A stretch of 64,000 nucleotides of DNA from Reticulitermes speratus (taxonomy: Eukaryota > Arthropoda > Insecta > Blattodea > Rhinotermitidae), in the NCBI GenBank assembly GCA_021186555.1, contig JAJKFL010000002.1:31040001-31104000 (forward strand). The letters are read 5' to 3'. Every line of letters starts with the position of its first letter. Position 1 is the stretch's first letter. The notes under the pieces are model-generated. The model did no database searches, was not told where the DNA came from, and saw only the letters and a program-made list of their open reading frames with translations. Shown piece after piece: positions 1-12,424 of the stretch. The position numbers were made by a program, and so were the translations under genes.

Positions 1-1314
1 GCCGTGAGAAATTAGAAACCATTCCAACACATAACTGGTGCATGTCGTGCACTAGCTCAAGGTGATTACACCTGTGACAGGCCCATAATAACTGATCAAC
101 TATCCATAACAATAGACTGGACATAGTGATACTTTACAAAACCATCAAAGGAGCATACTTAATAGATGATGCAATTCCTAGTCACAACCTTCACAGCAAC
201 ATTCCAAAACTCCAGAAGCACACAGACTTGAAAAAAGGGCTTATAAGAATATGGCAACTGAAAACAGCCTACATAATACCACTAATACTATCCACAATGG
301 CTATTATTCCAAACAAATTACACAAAAGTTTAAAACTTTTTAATCTCTGCCCTGCTCTGTATATTTTAATGCAGAAAGCAGTATTACTTAATACATGCTG
401 TAGTCAGAAAGGTTCTGGCAAAACAGTGAATAAGAAGTGCTTGGTCAGTGAGACCCATATTCTTTTGAGAACTAGCTAAACTGCTGTGAAGTACGGAATG
501 TGGACAATTATTATTATTATTATTATTATAACAACAGCCAATATTGCATTCACTTAATCATCACAGTCACAACACTGGAATAGTGAAATGTAATGTGCTT
601 CTTAGACAATTTCCAGTTCATAAAGTTTTCTGCATTAACCAGTGCCTGATATCACAGCTTTTACTGCTGTATGTCTTACAGTATTCACTGTGTTCTGCGG
701 TATAAGGGGTGTTTGTAACATCCACGGGAATGTTACACTTACATTCGTTACTTCAGCACAGACTTCTAACAAAACAAGAAATAATGGCCACACCCTCCAG
801 TTGTAGCCATAATCACCAAAAGAACTGAGACATTATTCTTCCACTGCTACATCACCTGTTTGATTCCCACAAAGACAGTACCAAGACTAAGTGTTTTCAC
901 CCACAGGCATATCCTGGCTTTCACCTCATAACCATTTAATACGTACCTCCTTTTCAAGCATTTCCTCAGCAGTACTACAACGTGGAGGTCATAACGTGTA
1001 TGGTCTAGACTATATGGTGGGTGGGCAAAATATTTCCAATGAAACTGCTAAAGGAGATTCATTGTAACAAGGGCCATGTCACTGAAAAGAATCATTTTCT
1101 CTGTGAGCAAGCCAGGACGTTTAATCCGCACGGCATTCTTCAGGTGCTGCACAGTTGTGCTGCTACATTCAACCTCCACTTACCGTGGTCCAGAACTCGA
1201 GGAGGAGAATGTTTGCACTTATTGCTTGGGTACCCATCTTGCTGACACTTTACTGTATACCAGCATATTCTGCAGCACCAGTCGAGCATGGTGTATTGGA
1301 AAATGGACACAAGA
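1..1314. other. No gene recognised; AT-rich, short (ATT)n run
   Basis: The only distinctive feature is an (ATT)n microsatellite at about 510-531. Small ORFs here lack codon structure, splice context or recognisable motifs. Minus-strand TTTATT-type sites further right could be polyadenylation signals for a transcript ending near 2.3 kb, but none stands out. Confidence 0.4.
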
Positions 1315-1500
1315 TTTGGAACTTGGAAATAAGATGGAACAGCATGGACTAGACTGATCTGGCTCAGGACAGGGACATGTGACAGGTGCATGCGAACATG
1401 GTAACAAACCTATGAGTTCCATAAAATGCCAACAACTGCTTGATTAGCTAATGAACTATTAGCTTCTCAAAAACGACTCTGCTCCAAGGAGTTACAGAAT
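1315..1500 (+). mobile_element. RTE/BovB-like LINE 3' tail
   Basis: Contains the sequence for DLAQDRD followed by a degenerate tail (catggtaacaaac..., attagcttctcaa, ctctgctccaaggagtt). The same order of motifs ends the copies at 9870-10445, 49740-50215 and 63290-63575, so this is a 5'-truncated copy of that family. Confidence 0.6.
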
Positions 1501-2387
1501 TGTTTCCCCAGGTGTTAGAAGTCCAAAACCTTGTTTAAAAATGCATTACAACAGACATTAAAAGTCTGTTGCTGATTCTTCATACCTGTTTCAATACTCA
1601 AGTTTTATTTAAATTTATTCTAAGGCTTATATTTCACTGGCTTATAAAAGAAATTTCTGATTGCTCTATAGGGTATTAATACTTTCTCGTAACAAATTCA
1701 CATCATCTGCATACATATTAACAGTCAGCTGATAAGTTCCATTTATTTTAAATTCATCCTGATTCTTAACTTTCCTACTTGCATATTCAGGACTACAATA
1801 AATAAGTAGAATATTGACGATCCAAGTCTTCTGAGATGTTACACTGTGTTAACAACTGGTAAATAGTTATGAATGGTATGTCAGTAACCATTTACCAATT
1901 TGCGTGTGTAACATTCCAAAATATTTGAATTTTCAGCAACACCGCTGTGAGAACCTCAAATTCCACAAGCAGAAATGTACTCAAATAAGAACACACATTT
2001 TTCAAAGGCACTGTTTGTGACTTGGCTTTATGTTCAAGTACTGGAGAATGGCATGTTGGAATCAAGAGAAAAATGAAAATATTAGTATAGGAATCATATT
2101 TGTTATAAGCTAATTCCAGATAAAGCCATTCCTTACTAACACAAAAAGATAATCATAACTTGGAATAGAACTTAGCAGAATAAAGTTAGTGGCTTATTAT
2201 AACAATAAATGGTGATTTAATTTATGCATGTTTAAGCAAGAACACCACTGCCATCACTCTTCCATATGTCAAGAGTAATCAACTTGCATGTCTTCCTATC
2301 TGGAAACATCAAAGTGTATGATATTGTGGGCTTGCAAACCAGACACTCTGATGTCATCAAGCATACTACCTAATACCATGATAATTA
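1501..2387. other. Nothing recognised
   Basis: AT-rich sequence without coding signal. If the minus-strand block is transcribed, this would be its 3' flank. Confidence 0.4.
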
Positions 2388-4470
2388 TTAGTATGTTGTA
2401 AACTGCATCGTACTTCTGCACATACCCTGCATAACCAATTCAGGGACAGAACTCTCACCAAGACTCAACTTGGGCACTTGAACAGACATGCAAAATTCCA
2501 TCTTGTCTACATCAGAATCACTTCTAGCTCGGAAATCATTATCTATGAGCATTCTGTCCCTATCACCTGCTGTGAACAGAGAATCTCTTGTAGCAGAAAA
2601 CTTCACTGTATTTGGTCCATCTACATTGAAGTCCTCTGCTGTTAATGCATCATCAATTCCAGGCAATATCACTTCACATGGTACATTTAAATGTAAATTC
2701 TCACTATCATTACCACATTTTCTTGGTACTGAAATTTCTATGGTGTTTGGTCCATCTACATCAAAATCAACTCTTGTTAAAGAATCATCTGTTCCATGAA
2801 TTAAGCCATTTCCTTTACATTCATTTCCAGTATTTAGCAATTCTTTAGTAAGGCTACAGAAGGACAGCTTGTGAGTTATATCCCCAACAGAGTTTTCTTC
2901 GCTAGCTAAATCTGTGTTGTCTATACAGACCAATTTCCGTTCCCTGATCCCATTATTTTTATCTGTGTGTAATAATTCTTCATCTTTGACCATGTCAGCA
3001 TTGCCGGCAGGTATCAATCATTGCTCATTATGTATACTGCTGTCACATTTAATTTCTTGCTGCCATGTTGAACTCACATTCTGCATGAACATAGTTTTAT
3101 TATGAGGGAATACTTTTGTATCCTGTAAGGTCCCAATAGTTTCTAATCTGTTCTCATTACAAGACAAATCTTGAAGCAGTTCCCTTTTCAAGTGATGCTT
3201 ATCATTTAGCTTTTCACCTTTGGTATGTGAAGTACCAGCAGCACTCACTGGATTGTAAACCTGACTACCTATTTTTGATGCCATATCACAAATTACATCA
3301 TCATGCCAGGATGTTCAACATCGTGAATCTGGACATCCTCATTTACAGTAAGGCCATTATTTTCACTGCCTCTATGACTACAAGCAGAAGTAATTTCATA
3401 AAAGATTTCCTCTGTACACGTGTTTGACTTCTCGCACAGCTGCAAATCACTTCCGGGACAGGGCTCTACTGTATTACTCTCAAGACACTCCATTCCTTTA
3501 CCACCTTTCTCATCCCCAAACACTTGTAATTCATTCTGACCAAAATATGATGTATGTGACTGACAGTTTTGTAACACCTGTGGCTTGGAAGTTACATTAT
3601 GAAAAATGGAGTGGTTCTCACTTCCTGTGTTCTTCTCTACTGCTGTTGCTCCCCTGTCTTCCAGATTGCAAACATGTTGCTCCACCAAAGTTGTTTTCAT
3701 TAATGTGACTAGCACTCCTGCTCTCTTGAAGTGATGTAATTCTACCTACACAACTACCAGTCATCTCCTGTTTTGATTCTTCCCAGAATGACTCTTTGGA
3801 ACAATCAAAGTTATGATCATTCATGATTGGTACATCTTCTAAATTCTGTATTTCTTTAACAGTAACAGGATTATTAATACTACAAGGACTATTTTCCTTC
3901 TTTGCAACAGTGTGTTTCTCAGAATGTCTACTGTTCATATTTTTCAAACTGTCAAGTGGGATGGCTTCACCGTTAGAAATCAACAATGTTTTTGGTATTT
4001 CAACTAACACAGTTTTTATTTGGATCCCCTCCTTCTTAATTTCTTTCCTGAAAGGCAAGTCCTGGTCAAGAATGTCTTTAACAATACAATGAGATTGAAG
4101 GTGGTAAGATATGTTTCTCTCAGATGACGTAATGTCAGTTACCATATGCATGGAGCTACCAAAACCTGCACTTAAATTCTGTATTTCTGTACTAGCAACA
4201 GAATTATCAATATCACAAGGACCATTTCCCTCGTTTCCAACAGCATCTTGCTCACAGTGTCTAGTATTCATATTCTTGAAACTGTCAATTGGGATGGCTT
4301 CATTGTCAGTATAACCTAACAATGGTTCTGGTATTTCAACTACTGCACTTTCTGTTTGAATCCCTGCCTCCTTCTTAATCTCTTTCCACATTCCATCTTT
4401 GTCCATGTGACTGAGACAAAGCTGTGGGCATTCTGGGTGCAATATCTTCAGCAGTAACTACTTCTGATTT
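2388..4470 (-). pseudogene. Repeat-rich coding block beyond the LINE insertion (3' part)
   Basis: Resumes after the inserted LINE. Three long open segments (about 4442-3618, 3715-3293, 3284-2388) share two frames, with one shift between 3715 and 3618, another near 3290, and an in-frame TGA at 3018. Internal duplication is plain: EIKKEAGIQTESAVVEIPEP and EIKKEGIQIKTVLVEIPKTL start about 75-residue units, each followed by EAIPxDSxKNMNxRHxE. A second repeat family, FDVDGPNTIEISVPRK and FNVDGPNTVKFSATRD, lies near 2750 and 2630. Psi-K-x-E/D cores include IKKE twice, IKCD and VKDE. The final ORF ends at a TAA at 2388. No known domain recognised. Confidence 0.45.
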
Positions 4471-4489
4471 TACATAATTATTTCTGGAT

Positions 4490-5315
4490 GAATTTGATTC
4501 ACTACGATTGTACAAATAATTTCTACAGTATGAAAATAAACAAATTTCTAAAATCTATAATACTAAATTTTTAGGATTAGTAATTGATAATAATTTGTCA
4601 TGGGGATTTCATATTGATGAAATAATACCTAAACTCAATAAAGCATGTTATGTACTTAGATCTGTTAAACCTTTTATATCTCTTGAACTTCTAAGGATGA
4701 TTTATTTTTCCTTGGTTCATTCAATTATAATGTATGGTTTAATTTTTTGGGGTACCTCAGCCTACAGTGGAGTCATATTCAAGATTCAAAAAAGAATAGT
4801 TAAGAGTTATTATGAATTCTAATAGCAAAGATTCATGTCGTGACTTATTCAAAAAATTATGTATCCTTCCACTCCACTCTCAGTACATATTCTCGATACA
4901 TTTATTTGTTGTTAAGAATAGAGATTTATTCATAACTAATTCTGATGTTCACAAATTTAATACAAGAACTAATTATGATTTACATCTCCCCACAGCAAAA
5001 TTAACAGTATTTCAAAAAGGAGTTTATTACTCGGGTATCAAAATTTATAACCACCTTCCGTTACATCTTAAGCAATTATCATACGACATTAAGAAATTGC
5101 TTTAAAAAGGTTTCTTCTTACAAATTCCTTCTACACCTTGGATGAATATTATAGTTGGAAATAAATAAGGATCTTGGTTCCAGTAATTAAGATTTTTATA
5201 TTGTTGTCTAATTACTGGCTCTGTGCAGCCTTTACACTTGGTCTAAAATTTTATATTGTATAAATCAATGACATGTTCTGTATCTGATCCTTGGATTGAT
5301 GGAATGTAAATGAAT
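4490..5315 (+). mobile_element. 5'-truncated Jockey-like LINE, 3' end, inserted in the repeat block
   Basis: Plus-strand fragments match the C-terminal region of a non-LTR reverse transcriptase: NNLSWGFHIDEIIPKLNKAC, then YGLIFWGTSAYSGVIFKIQK, and after a frameshift near 4815 VFQKGVYYSGIKIYNHLP. The tail ends in an imperfect (GAAT)n run at about 5309-5322. The same three motifs occur in the minus-strand element at 56573-58842 (ITWINHLDSL-like, IIFWGNSS, YQKGVYYSGIKTFN), so both belong to one family. The upstream catalytic RT domain is absent. It splits a YNLxxx unit of the minus-strand coding block. Confidence 0.75.
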
Positions 5316-6611
5316 GAATGAGTAATGCTGGAGGTTATAAACTGATCTTCCCCTACTACAATTACGCGCAACATTCTTATCATTATCAGTTTCTTCTTTT
5401 ACTTCCAAATTTACACACATGTTCTCCAGTTTTAGATAATGGATCCTTGAACAAACAGTGCAATTTAAAGAAACACTGTCTACATCACAAGAGGGTGTTT
5501 CTTGTTTTACATCTTCAGCACTAATTAACTTATGGCTGTAACCTAAACCAGATGAACAAATTATTGTATCTTGCCTGTGTTGCAAGGACAAAGGTTTTGA
5601 GTACCTGCCTTGCCTATTTCTAGGTCGTAAATTATAGGTTTCAGAAGACACTTCAGCAGAAGAAATTTGAATTCCATGCTTAATTTGAGTGCCATCACCA
5701 TGTGTCATGGTACCTTGTTTTACTTGTACACCTCTGGGTCTCAAATTATGCAGACCTATTTCCTCATAGCTTGAATTTGGCCCACAAACAATGTCAGCCT
5801 CACACATGGAAGTTTGTTTTACTAGGTCATCATAAATATTAGACAACTTGCACTAGCCACCTAAACTAGATGAACAAATTTCTCTATGTTTCCTACATGT
5901 TGAGCCACCACACTGATCACAGGCTCCACAAGACATACCAACAGTGTACACTGAAGTCAAATTCTCAACTTCATTATCACCATTTATTAATGCTTGTTTT
6001 ACTTGTACACAGTGCCTAGTCGAACTGTAGTTAGATAAACAAGTTTCCTCTTCTCCTGGAGTAAATTTGCCTGTGTGTGTTCCTTGGATGAAAATAGCTT
6101 GAAATTTTCTTGCAGTATTTGGGGTTTCTATAATTTTTATCATCCCCACTATTTCCTTTTATTTTCATATCTACATAATCATTCCTCCCTTCATGATACC
6201 AGTTCCCTGAATGTCGACCACAACTTCTGGAAGCAATTATTTCACATGTGGATGGCTGTTTTGTTACCACACTATCAAAAGTATTCGACTTACAAGTTTC
6301 ACTTGCATCAGAAATTTTTGTGTCCTCTCTTCGTCTAGAATAAACAAGTTCTGAGCTACTAGCATGGTCATTTCCTGATCGAAAGTCACATGAAACACAA
6401 GAAACATTACTGACAGATAACATTTCTTCTTTGAACCTTAAAAATCATGACTTTCTACACAATGTAACATTTCATGCTTCACACCTACAATTTCTGAATT
6501 ATCAAAATACTCAAAAGAAGCTAAATTACATGCATAAGCACTCATGTCACAATCTGACTGGAAATTAGAGGATCTGCAAGAAGCATTAACTCTAGCTGTT
6601 TCTGCCTCAAC
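5316..6611 (-). pseudogene. Continuation of the repeat-rich coding block, broken by stops and shifts
   Basis: Directly continues the previous block with several interruptions: TAA at 6612, another near 6433, a frame change near 6420, a change back near 6100, and a TAG near 5850. Between breaks it encodes long cysteine- and Ser-rich stretches. Two units align by eye: ICSSSLGG(stop)CKLSNIYDDLVKQTS and ICSSGLGYSHKLISAEDVKQETPSC. NLRPR occurs near 5731 and 5619. Sumoylation-consensus cores VKHE, VKQE and VKEE are present. The block ends at YNLQHYS where a LINE insertion begins (about 5315). Long ORFs between few breaks suggest recent loss of coding constraint, or assembly indels. Confidence 0.45.
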
Positions 6612-7216
6612 TTATGACAGTTCAATACTGAAATTATCGTTAGGGTTTGCCAACTTCTGTTTAACATCTAAAACTTCTGAATTATCAAAACACTGAACAG
6701 GCCTACAACTCAAGGTGCGAGTGTTTCTACTCTCATGACTTGAAGAAAACGGTCTTGGCAAATCTCTATTATTAGTTCTTGGCCGAAGATTGTAGGATAT
6801 GCAAGCAGTATCAGTACTGGATGAAAATGTTTTCTTCTTCACTGATGAATTTTTAAAACTTCCATTATCAGTAACTGTAATGTCTTGTTTAAGTTTTGCA
6901 TTGTGTACAATAACTGAATAGTGATCACACACATTTTCCTGTGCATTTGATTGTTCAGTATGTGTGCTCAGGGACATCTTACTTGAGGGGTCCAGTACTT
7001 TTGGTTTTGCTATACCCTTAGAACTACAATAACATGTATTGTTCATTGATGGTTCATATTTTACTTCTACATGAGAAAAATTATTCAAATCTGGATGCTC
7101 CTGATGGAGCTTCTCAAACTGATAACAGGAAGGTGGGGCTATATCTACTTTCCACTTGAGTAACTTACCCTCCAACTTATTTGACATATCTCTGATGTAT
7201 GTCCTTGGTTCTTTCA
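6612..7216 (-). CDS. Candidate large exon, YNLRPR/psi-K-x-E repeat protein (5' part)
   Basis: An open stretch of about 200 codons ending at a TAA. A weak acceptor (caagtgag|TG) would put it in frame with candidate exon 7, giving ...SIT then VKEPRTYIRDMSNKLEGKLL. A stop lies just upstream in this frame, so without such a splice there is no long ORF start. It contains VEVKYEP, a SYNLRPRTNNRDLP segment and FDNSEVLDVKQKLANP. These recur downstream in degenerate form, so this is the first unit of a repeat series. I do not recognise a family. Alternatives: the true C-terminal exon of the PWWP gene, a separate decayed gene, or an old element whose YNLRPR resembles polyprotein linkers. Reading beyond the TAA continues the same pattern (see the next entries). 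Confidence 0.35.
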
Positions 7217-7229
7217 CTCACTTGTACCT

Positions 7230-8870
7230 TCTGAAGTATGTATGATATTTCTGTCATATTATTAGAAGGCTGATAATTTTCCAACACACTCCTTTTCAAT
7301 CTGTTTAAAGTTTTCAGTTCTATAACTGCTCTTTCCACTCACAGTAGGTTTTGCAATCAGTGGTAATGTTACTATAACCACCGGTTATATGTATAATCGT
7401 ATATGGCCTTAAACTACAGCCTTGGATGAACTGCAAGCAATTTGCTTAACTCATGGACAGTGCAGTTTTGGCACAGTTGCCTTCATTTTCCTGAATACTT
7501 AGTTTCTAGATTTGTTCAGGTTCAATTTCAGTTGTTTCTTAAATTCCTACTTCCAGCTCAATTTCAAGTAGACATTTTTAATAACAGAGAATAATTCTTT
7601 CTTATACAACAAAAGTGTTCTGCAACAGTAATATAATGGATGTGCAGGTTTGTAACCTTCAGCAACAATGAATGATTCAACTACAAGGCTTAATTTTTCA
7701 TTGAAAATACATCATGCAAGTTATAATTTATAACATCAATATATCAGTAAGAGTCAATTAATATTACTTTTCAAATTATATCTGTACTGAAAAACTTTGC
7801 ATGTATAAATACAGTTACAATCAATTTGTTTATAGTTCAGATGTCAGTATTACTTCCTTTTGCCACTTCCCAGTGCCACCAATACACTAAATTTCCCTCA
7901 AATGGGGAATTAAGTCCCTCCACATAAAATCCACAGAGTGCATCTATGTTGACAGCATGTTTAAATACACCTGAAGGTTACAAGCATTTTATTTTTGCAT
8001 TTTAATATTAGCAGCACTCTTTACTATATGAATCATTCCTCAGTTATGAACACCATAAAATACAGCATACTGGAAGTCCTCAGAAAGTAACCTGATCTTC
8101 ATCAAACTTTCAGACTGTTTCTGTAATCTAAATGTGATGTATCTGCTTCTGCTTCCCCAGCTTATGTACACATGAGTCGTTATCACAAATGCACAGCAAA
8201 GCCAAGATGGATATGGGCTAGCACAATTCCCCCCCCCCCCCCCTCAATTTATAAAAGGGACTTGAAAATAATGGTGTTGGGGTTTGGAGGATGCGAGCAG
8301 AACAATCCTATCATTTGAAGGCCTATATGACAAATATTTAATCAAATGCAAACAAATCACATAAGAGACAATAGAAGCAAAGCTTGACAAGGTAAAGAAA
8401 TTTCAAATATGACTACATTTACTGGCTTGTTTAGCAGAGTTAAGATCAAATCATGTGTCCTGCTTGTGTCAATACATTAAGCACACTAAAACTAAACTTA
8501 AAAAAAAAACTTCATTCTGGCACAGCACACCTATTTTTCTGTATACAATGAAATGGTTATACCAACATGACTTGGTTGACATAAGGAGACTTGAAATGTC
8601 ATTAACCCTTTTCCTACAGGAGTTTCCTATGTGCAACAAATACAGGGTAACACCCCAGAAATTTATTTTATATATTTAGACAACAAGGATATCTCCTATA
8701 TTTACAAGACATGCAGCACAATCTCTGTTTTATTTCCCACACATTTACCATTGATTTCATGACTTTATCTTTTGCGGTTCATACGATATTCACACGCCCA
8801 CTGTTCAAAGGTTAACAGGGAATATCACATGAAGGTAAAGAACAGTATAATCCCATCTTCTGTCTAATCC
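7230..8870. other. Intronic or intergenic AT-rich sequence with C15 tract
   Basis: No coding signal on either strand. A C-run at 8229-8243 is the only distinctive element. Confidence 0.4.
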
Positions 8871-8887
8871 AGGGGCCTCAAACATGT

Positions 8888-9000
8888 GGCCCAACAGGTA
8901 ATTTTACGTGGCCCTGACTGAGTATGTTCTAATTATTGAAAATGGTCTATCTCAATGTTAATAATTTACTTTATTTTTTACGTGAAGATTTTTATGGCAA
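8888..9000 (+). mobile_element. hAT-like terminal fragment
   Basis: Starts CAGGGGCCTCAAACATGTGG, a form typical of the inverted ends of animal hAT elements, and repeats 'gtggccc' internally. No matching opposite end was found nearby. The 9000-9860 sequence to its right holds nothing I can identify. Confidence 0.4.
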
Positions 9001-9869
9001 TTAGACAAAAAACTTACAGGTGTGCTACCTTGCGTCCATATCTATTATGTTGCAATCAGGTCACACAAAGGACAGAGTGTCTCCAGCATTCTGCTCTGTG
9101 AGTGGTAAAACATTGCCAATTGGTTTAATTGTTGAATATTGCCAAAGAGTTGGGCACCTCCCAGGGTTTTCTTCCTGGAGGACAATTCACTGAAGAGGTC
9201 CTTACACAGGCAGTGTTCACTGAGAGTCATGGTACCAAGAAACTTGTACAGAAGTGAAAAATAATACTACACAATACATTAATTCTCCCCAGGAACATCA
9301 GGATTACTGCTGGCTGTATATTGAAACAAAAATAGTTGTCCTATGGCAACTTCTAGGTAAAAATGGCATATTATGCCTAATATGTAAAAAAGTACAAATC
9401 TACCATGCAAGGTCGCTTTATATAGTGATGTTGAATGGGGCTGCTGCCTATGTCTGTGGAGGCCAGTTGTGTCCGATCTTGTCTCTTCCCTAACTACATT
9501 TGGTTACTGAGTGAACCTGCAATCTTATTTCGTGATGTGTGTCAAAAATGAAGAAGAAATTAGGAGACAAGGGTTGTGTACTCCAATAAAAATGAAAAAA
9601 GTGCACTTTTTAGTACCAGGCATGATAAAACTGCTTACCACATTTGCAATAATGAGGTGCCAGTGCAAAACAAATACCATTTATGCCATCATTAATAACC
9701 TTAGACACAGACGAATTTCACGTACTCGAAGGGAAGCTAAGAGAAGCCAAATTCAAAAACCTTAAATGTGATCTCAACAGCAGCAGAATATATGTAATGT
9801 TGTTACTAAATCAAATGGTATGCATGAACATATTAGGAGCAGAATAAATTCAGAAACACCTGTTACCAT

Positions 9870-10445
9870 TTCGCCCAAAATCTTTTGTCTTCTTGTTTGT
9901 TATCTAAGATTATAAAGATTAAGATTTACAAAGCTGTAATTCTGTCTGTTGTTTTATGTGGGTGTGAAACTTTGAGAGAGCAATACAGGCTGATGGTGTA
10001 CAAGAACAGGGTGCTGAGGATGATATTTGGGCCTAAAAGGAAGGAAGTAAGAGGAGACTGTAGAAAACTGCATGAGGAGCTTCATGACTTGTACTCAACA
10101 GATACTGTTTGCATGATCATATCAAGGGGAATGTGATGGGTAGGGCATATGGCATATATGGGGAGAAGAGAAATGCATACAGGATTTTGGTGGGGAAACC
10201 TGAAGGAAAGAGCCCACTTGGAAGACCTGGGCATAATTGGGAGAATAATGTTGACACGAATCTTACAGAAACAGCAAGGACGGGCGTGGACTGAATTAAT
10301 TTGGCCCAGGATAGGGACAAGTGACAGACTCTTGTGAACATGGTAATAAACTCCCAGGTTCCACAAAATGCAGGAAATTTCTTGGCTAGCTGAAGAACTA
10401 TTAGCTTCTCAACAAGGATTTTGTTCCACAGAGTTAGATGGTTAG
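9870..10445 (+). mobile_element. RTE/BovB-like LINE, C-terminal RT end and tail
   Basis: Plus-strand reading gives KIYKAVILSVVLCGCETLRE, YKNRVLRMIFGPKRKEVRGD, a degenerate ILVGKPEGKSPLGRPGHNW and a LIWPRIGTSD version of the family's LAQDRDRW end, with several frameshifts. These are characteristic of the post-RT region of the craniofacial/BovB-type non-LTR elements abundant in blattodean genomes. The 3' tail (attagcttctcaa...gttccacagagtta) matches the copies at 1315, 49740 and 63290. Confidence 0.8.
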
Positions 10446-10584
10446 TTGTTACTAAATCAAATGAAGCAGCAGTGAGCTGCAATTCCCTGCAAGTTTTGCT
10501 ATTTCACAAATTACTGCACAGAAATAAAAATCACTTACAAATGATGTATCAGGGAATGTATAATGAAGGCAGCTCAAACACTGT

Positions 10585-10596
10585 CCCCCCCCCCCC
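10585..10596 (+). repeat. C12 homopolymer
   Basis: Run of 12 C on the plus strand; one of ten such G/C tracts in the window. Confidence 0.9.
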
Positions 10597-10774
10597 TCCA
10601 AAAACAGCAGCTTTTAAAAACTATCAGTATCTCTGTGAACACAGTAGCTGTTTGTGTGAACCACTTAGCAGGAGATGTACCTGTCACCTTATAGAAAAGT
10701 GTGATGATTTGTGCATACTAAATTGCAATGGATGAGAGTACAGGTATTACATATGTTGTGCAGCTTGCTTTTTT

Positions 10775-11810
10775 TACTCAAGGTGCCAATGAAGACTTTC
10801 AGTTGGTGGTGGAATATTTACAGCTGGTCCCTATGCAAGAAAAAACAGGCACCCATGAAATCTTTTGAATTAGTGACTCTTTTTTAGCAAATACGAATTC
10901 TCTTGGGGGAAAAAACTGGTGGCTTTCTTATTAACTGGGCTCAGGGATGATTGGCCAAAATAATTTTGTTGCAGAAAAATTAAAAAGAATGAAAGATTTT
11001 ATTCTTCTTCAAGAAGCAGTTTGAAGATGACTCATAGAATGGACACAGTTGTTGAAATGGTGAAGTCTATTCACGCAAGTGCCCCTAACCACGGTAACTC
11101 TGTAGTATTATTGGGAGAAACAGAATGTGAACATGATGAAATAATTTACCACACTTGATGTGAGGAAGCTGCACACCTGTTTTGCAACAGTTTTTGAGTT
11201 ACTGAAGAAAATAAAATTATTCATGGAAAAGTATAACAAAATAACTGAACCAACTGGATGATGGAGGACCTAGCATCCTTTGAGAAAGTGACAGTCCACA
11301 TGACTACTCTTTAACAAAGAACTACAAGGTGAAGGTAATCTCATCACAGAGATATTTGGTAGCATCAAGGCTTTCAAAGTGAAGCTTCTATTGTGAGAAA
11401 ACTGAATTAAATGTACATAACCTTGTTCACTTTCTGCAGATGGAATTCCTACAAACTGTTTTTTCCTGAATACATTCAAGAATATTCCAGGGTCATTTTT
11501 CTGTTACAAGAAGAGCTTGACAAATGATGCCAGGACTGCAATATCATGGAACAGAAATTATGTCACCTACTTTTCCCCTGAAGCCTCCAGGAAATTTTCA
11601 AATGGAATGAATCACTTTTGCCATGGCACTAACCAGAACCAAGTTTTCTGAAGCAAAACTGCAACATTTTTATTCTTATTTGCCAAATGCAAAATTTACT
11701 CTACTCAGGCATTTTGGGGTAAGAATGAATGCAATGTTTGGCAACATGTATGCGTGTGAACAATTTTTCCCTCCTCATACACAGGTAGATGAAAAGCCAA
11801 TCTTGAATGA
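10775..11810 (+). pseudogene. hAT-family transposase relic (GTF2IRD2/ZBED-like)
   Basis: Scattered reading frames on the plus strand reconstruct the order of a hAT transposase: EEFQLVVE-like start near 10790; MDTVVEMVKSIHASAPNHGN near 11040; FELLKKIKLFMEKYN near 11200; LITEIFGSIKAFKVK near 11340; LNVHNLVHFLQMEFLQTVF near 11410; KFSEAKLQHFYSYLPNAKFT near 11650, ending with the dimerisation-region signature FGNMYACEQFF near 11740. Stops and frameshifts interrupt almost every segment, so it is dead. The order and motifs fit the hAT group that gave rise to vertebrate GTF2IRD2/FAM200-like genes. Confidence 0.7.
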
Positions 11811-11959
11811 CAAATGGCCACACAATATCTGTAATGGTTGTAGTGGTTTCAAGTAGTATCTCACCCAGGATAAAAATCCCCTCCCAGTAAAAACAATGTA
11901 AAGTTTATACCAGCAAAGAGATAAAAGTGCAGTACAGTAGAGCTCGGGGAAGTGAACAG

Positions 11960-12070
11960 CATTCACGTGGCTCTGTATACAGTCCAGTGGCAGGCTCTTG
12001 CTAACATAAAACTGAAGCTTCAAGTTCCATACAGGCCACAACATTCTTGACTAGCTGAGGACTACCAACT
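11960..12070 (+). mobile_element. LINE 3' tail fragment
   Basis: Short degenerate copy of the RTE/BovB-like tail (caggctcttgctaacataa ... ttcttgactagctgaggac). Confidence 0.5.
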
Positions 12071-12424
12071 TATGAAAAAGGACATTTCTCCAATGAACTG
12101 GTTAATTTTGTAAGTAGGAGACCACAGAAAAATTTGTGATATTAAAACAGAAGCCAAATACAGATCATTGATTTGATAATGTATTTGGATGGTTTGTACA
12201 TTAATAAATTTGTGTCATACAATGCCTCCATCATCAGTGTAGAACTAAAGGCTCAAACATGTTCCTCTGTAATGCTGTTAACCACACTGTGCCAAACGCA
12301 TAAAAACCTCAAATCTCAATAGTTTTGTGGTTTAGCATTTTTAATATGTGAGAAATTTCATCTAAATCATTAATCTCCATACCAAATATTATGGGGTTAT
12401 AACAGTGCTATCAGATATGGGGTA

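Noticed and set aside
126..479. 117-codon plus-strand ORF
   Set aside because: No recognisable motif, low-complexity AT-rich composition, no splice or promoter support.
2388..7216. LTR-retrotransposon polyprotein because of YNLRPR
   Set aside because: YNLRPR occurs in such polyproteins, but no protease, RT, integrase, LTR or primer-binding site is present, and the motif is part of an internal repeat.
10082..10482. Minus-strand ORF with SGLFPSGFPTKILYAFLFSP
   Set aside because: A familiar antisense product of the RTE/BovB-like LINE tail, often mispredicted as a gene in blattodean genomes.
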